A stretch of DNA of 64,000 bases, from NCBI GenBank assembly GCA_025642075.2, contig JAODUO010001183.1, positions 62,001 through 126,000 of the forward strand, given 5' to 3'. This DNA is from Ridgeia piscesae (lineage: Eukaryota; Annelida; Polychaeta; Sabellida; Siboglinidae). Below are positions 61,400-64,000 of the stretch, one piece after another; the first letter of the stretch is position 1; each line of letters opens with the position of its first letter. Position numbers and translations under genes: made by a program. The notes below the pieces were generated by a model. That model had not been told where the DNA came from and did no database searches. It saw only the letters and a list, made by a program, of their open reading frames with translations.

Positions 61400-63086
61400 T
61401 AATTATTATCACGTGCATTTATTTCATTTTTATTACATACATTTAATTTTCGCAATTAATTAATCTCACTTGCTTATAATTATGACATGCATTTAAAACA
61501 TTTATTTACATTTATATTACATAAATTTAATTTTCGCAATTAATTGTGCTCACTTGCTAATAATTATTATGACATGCATTTAAACAACATTTATTTACAT
61601 TCTTACTATATCAATGTTATTTGTTACAGTCATTTCCAATAATTGTCATACAAGTCATACATGAGAATATAAAATAAATGAAAATAAACAATAACACTCT
61701 TACATATAAAATAAATTGCACAAGGCTAGCTTGTAATTTACAAGCTAGCCTTGTGCAATTTATTTTGTGAACATACAGAATATACAACTACATTAATTGA
61801 TGAAAAAACATGTAAAGAGAAAAAATTATTTCAGCAAGTCCTTGCGAGAAGAGGAAAAGAGGAAGAAAAAGAAAAGGCAAGCACCACACAACCTCGTATA
61901 TGTCGTTTCTGCAATCATTGCTTTGGCTAAATAGCACTAAATTTATTGCATTGTGGACATTGTGTTTACCTCAATCAAATGTGTGTGAGAAACAGTTGGA
62001 ATTGCAACAAGTTTCATTAATTCCATTTCCACACCAAGAAATACATTTTTGTGTACATCATAACAGCACTGTGGCAGTCTGCTTGTCATTTATGTTTATT
62101 GTTGATATTGTGTGTATGTGTAGAATGAACTGATAGCACTGCAGCTTGCTATATACAACTATAAGTGTGTGTTGCAAATGTTCAACCTTTTACACTAGCA
62201 ATATTTTTATGGAAAAAACAGCCTTAGTTGCAGTGAAGTGAAATTACTTGTGCTTCATTGCAATACTCGTACAATGAGTGTGTTCTGATTGTTTTACAGC
62301 AATTGTGTTTACAATAGTATTATTGTACAACTTGTATTGTTTGTCTTGGTAGACAATTTGCCTCTGTCATATTTTTGTTCATGGCACTACAATATATTTC
62401 TACTCATTATAAGACTAGGAGTGAGTATGACATGTTTATTTGTCAGGTTATATAAAAGATATGTTCACATTGTACTTTACAAGCCAGCATTGCAGTTAAG
62501 TTTATTTTGAGTTGAATGATGTCATAAATATACTACATTTAAGAGTTAACACATTACGCATTACTATTATTTCAACCTGACTCTTAATATCCAGTTATGA
62601 ATATCAGTGATTCTCCAGATCATAATATTCATGATTACATTTTGTATTGTCTTATTATTTTTAAATGTCTACCAATATATATTTTCTTGTCTATTTATTA
62701 ATTATTAGTATTATCAGTTGTTTATTTTTGTCTTTACATATTTCTTCTTCAAGTAATGTAGTTGTATATCTGTATGTTCACATTGTACTTTACAACCTAG
62801 CCTTGTGTAAGTTATTTTATATTTATAGGTTTTACTGTTTATTTTCATTTCTTTTATATTTTCATGTATAACTTGTATGAAATTGATTGGACATGACTGT
62901 AAAAAAATTAAATACAGTTATGTAGTTAAAATGAAAACAAATGTTTTAAAAGCATGTCATAATAATTATTGGCAAAGGAGCACAATTAATTGTGAAAATT
63001 AAATTTGTGTGATAAAAATGTAAATATATGTTTTAAATGCATGTCATAATTATTTTAAATGCATGTCATAATTATTAGCAAGTGAG

Positions 63087-63092
<6 letters not shown>
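61400..63092. mobile_element. Inverted-repeat element 4
   Basis: About 140 bp at 61461-61600 is the inverted partner of about 62934-63092. Both read 'taatctcacttgct' inward, then 'ttatgacatgcatttaaa', then 'aatttaatttt' and 'caattaattgtgctc'. The left side has an extra partial unit (61410-61460), and the right arm has a 22 bp internal duplication. The interior has a perfect palindrome (61708-61766) and a lysine-rich short frame near 61842-61930 after a 'tatttcag' string. Repeated 'cattgtactttacaa' blocks lie near 62468 and 62782. No transposase was recognised. Confidence 0.6.
61708..61766. repeat. 59 bp perfect palindrome
   Basis: Two 29-base arms around a single central base; the left arm runs 61708-61736, the centre is 61737 and the right arm is 61738-61766. 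The arm core is TTGCACAAGGCTAGCTTG. It would form a near loop-free hairpin as single strand, or a cruciform. Confidence 0.97.
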
Positions 63093-63152
<60 letters not shown>

Positions 63153-63166
63153 TATATATATATAGT
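63092..63166. repeat. (TA)n microsatellite at the edge of element 4
   Basis: About 75 bp of AT dinucleotides starting exactly at the right end of the inverted repeat. Confidence 0.95.
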
Positions 63167-63179
63167 ATTATGTAATGTG

Positions 63180-64000
63180 TTTACGTTCGTAAGCACGTAT
63201 TAACTCTTGGACATGTCCGTGTACACAACCCCTTTCTACCTAGCTTCTTTACATGCCATCTAGGCCGACACCAAGCGGCGGTCAGTTACACAGCTTAAGT
63301 ACCCGCCTACAGCTGAACAAGGGCCGTTTCTCTGCCAGGCGCATTTCTCCCAGTGCGTTTAGTGGGTGCCTTTTGGGGCCCTCTTTCTTGTGATTTTCAG
63401 TGCCATGTTCACTTCGCTATTGTTTACACACCGGGATTAGTCGGGTGTCTAGTTAGCACTGTTTCATTTGTATACAGTTGGTTTACCTGTATACGCGCGA
63501 CGTACACCGGCGTATGTTTCAGTTGGGATGCTTATGATCACGCATCCTATGGTGTTTTTGCCACGTGCGGGTCGCATAATACACTGATGTTCTACCTGGC
63601 GCCAAGTATATTGGCCGTTACACACCAGATGTCAGTGAGGTGTCATCTGTTTCAGCTTTGCGTTTTTTGCTGGCGTAATACACAGATGTTCTACTTGGTG
63701 CCTAGCCTCGGTTACCCAGGCTTCGTGAGGAAGCAGAGCTTTTAAGCTCCTCCACTCTGTCTGGGGAATTAATGGGCTGCAGTTGTAATCGCCAGAGCCG
63801 CCTTACCCCAGATTAGGTTAGAGACCCTGATTGGTTCTCAAGCCGAATTTAAAATAACAAATAAAATATCGACACTGTTTTAGCAGATAATGGTCCTATA
63901 AACTATTCAAAATAAACGTTATACTAACACAAAAATAAATACAAATTTCCAGTTGCTTATAAAATAGGAATTACGGCAGGATTTAACTGTATCCGTGAAA
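63180..64000. other. Unassigned region with a 130-codon open frame
   Basis: The plus-strand frame 63353-63745 starts MRLVGAFWGPLSCDF and holds an internal repeat (NTLMFYLAPS and NTQMFYLVPS). No domain recognised. The composition is richer in GC than its surroundings. It could be an LTR, a UTR-like or an element terminus; nothing decides between these. Confidence 0.3.

Overview
The window looks like a repeat-rich, AT-rich chromosome segment from a marine invertebrate animal. Reasons: GT-AG introns several kb long, extracellular FN2 and TSP1 modules on phase-1 exons, many APE-type non-LTR retrotransposon remains (CR1, L2 and RTE-like), DNA transposons with long inverted repeats, a HARBI1-like transposase relic, and very long di- and tetranucleotide arrays. 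There is no sign of prokaryotic gene organisation. The phylum is left open. A LINE that opens with a 2A-like peptide fits echinoderm, amphioxus, hemichordate or mollusc genomes, where such elements are known. All similarity statements are by eye; no search, alignment or identity calculation was run.

Host gene. One host gene is convincing, on the plus strand across about 30.36-52.66 kb. Its exons are a fibronectin type II exon (30356-30541), a thrombospondin type 1 exon (37513-37671), a second TSP1 exon (44981 to about 45151), a Thr/Ser-rich stalk plus transmembrane exon (from 49744) and a candidate cytoplasmic-tail exon (52500-52662). The FN2 and first TSP1 exons are symmetric phase 1-1 and join in frame. 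The stalk exon also enters in phase 1. The stalk/TM and tail exons join in phase 2 and place a basic stop-transfer directly after the membrane helix. This suggests a single-pass type I surface protein. No signal peptide or first exon was identified. The donor after the second TSP1 exon is abnormal because a (GT)n array begins exactly there. The introns are filled with retroelement fragments and microsatellites.

Mobile DNA, left to right. 0.7-0.9 kb: RT fragment. 1.68-4.21 kb: long-TIR DNA element with a decayed gene. 4.24-5.65 kb: LINE ORF1 relic split by a MITE-like insertion. 5.75-7.05 kb: L2-like LINE. 7.06-10.87 kb: long-TIR element with a spliced SAP-like gene. 11.1-17.0 kb: several LINE pieces, including the 2A-bearing one at 14.0-15.8 kb. 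17.55-24.82 kb: a third long-TIR element, full of a degenerate satellite-like repeat, with a HARBI1-like relic and an L2 copy nested inside. 26.57-26.84 kb: a MITE. 31.2-35.6 kb, 38.2-39.35 kb, 41.2-42.2 kb, 49.3-49.6 kb and 50.4-52.2 kb: LINE fragments in the introns of the TSP1 gene. 53.8-59.35 kb: two CR1-like elements head to head, forming a 5.5 kb inverted repeat. 61.4-63.1 kb: a fourth inverted-repeat element with a 59 bp perfect palindrome.

The most novel material is the group of foldback-like long-TIR elements, one carrying a SAP-like spliced gene and one a different decayed gene, together with the FN2-TSP1 surface protein whose splice site is being eroded by a microsatellite.
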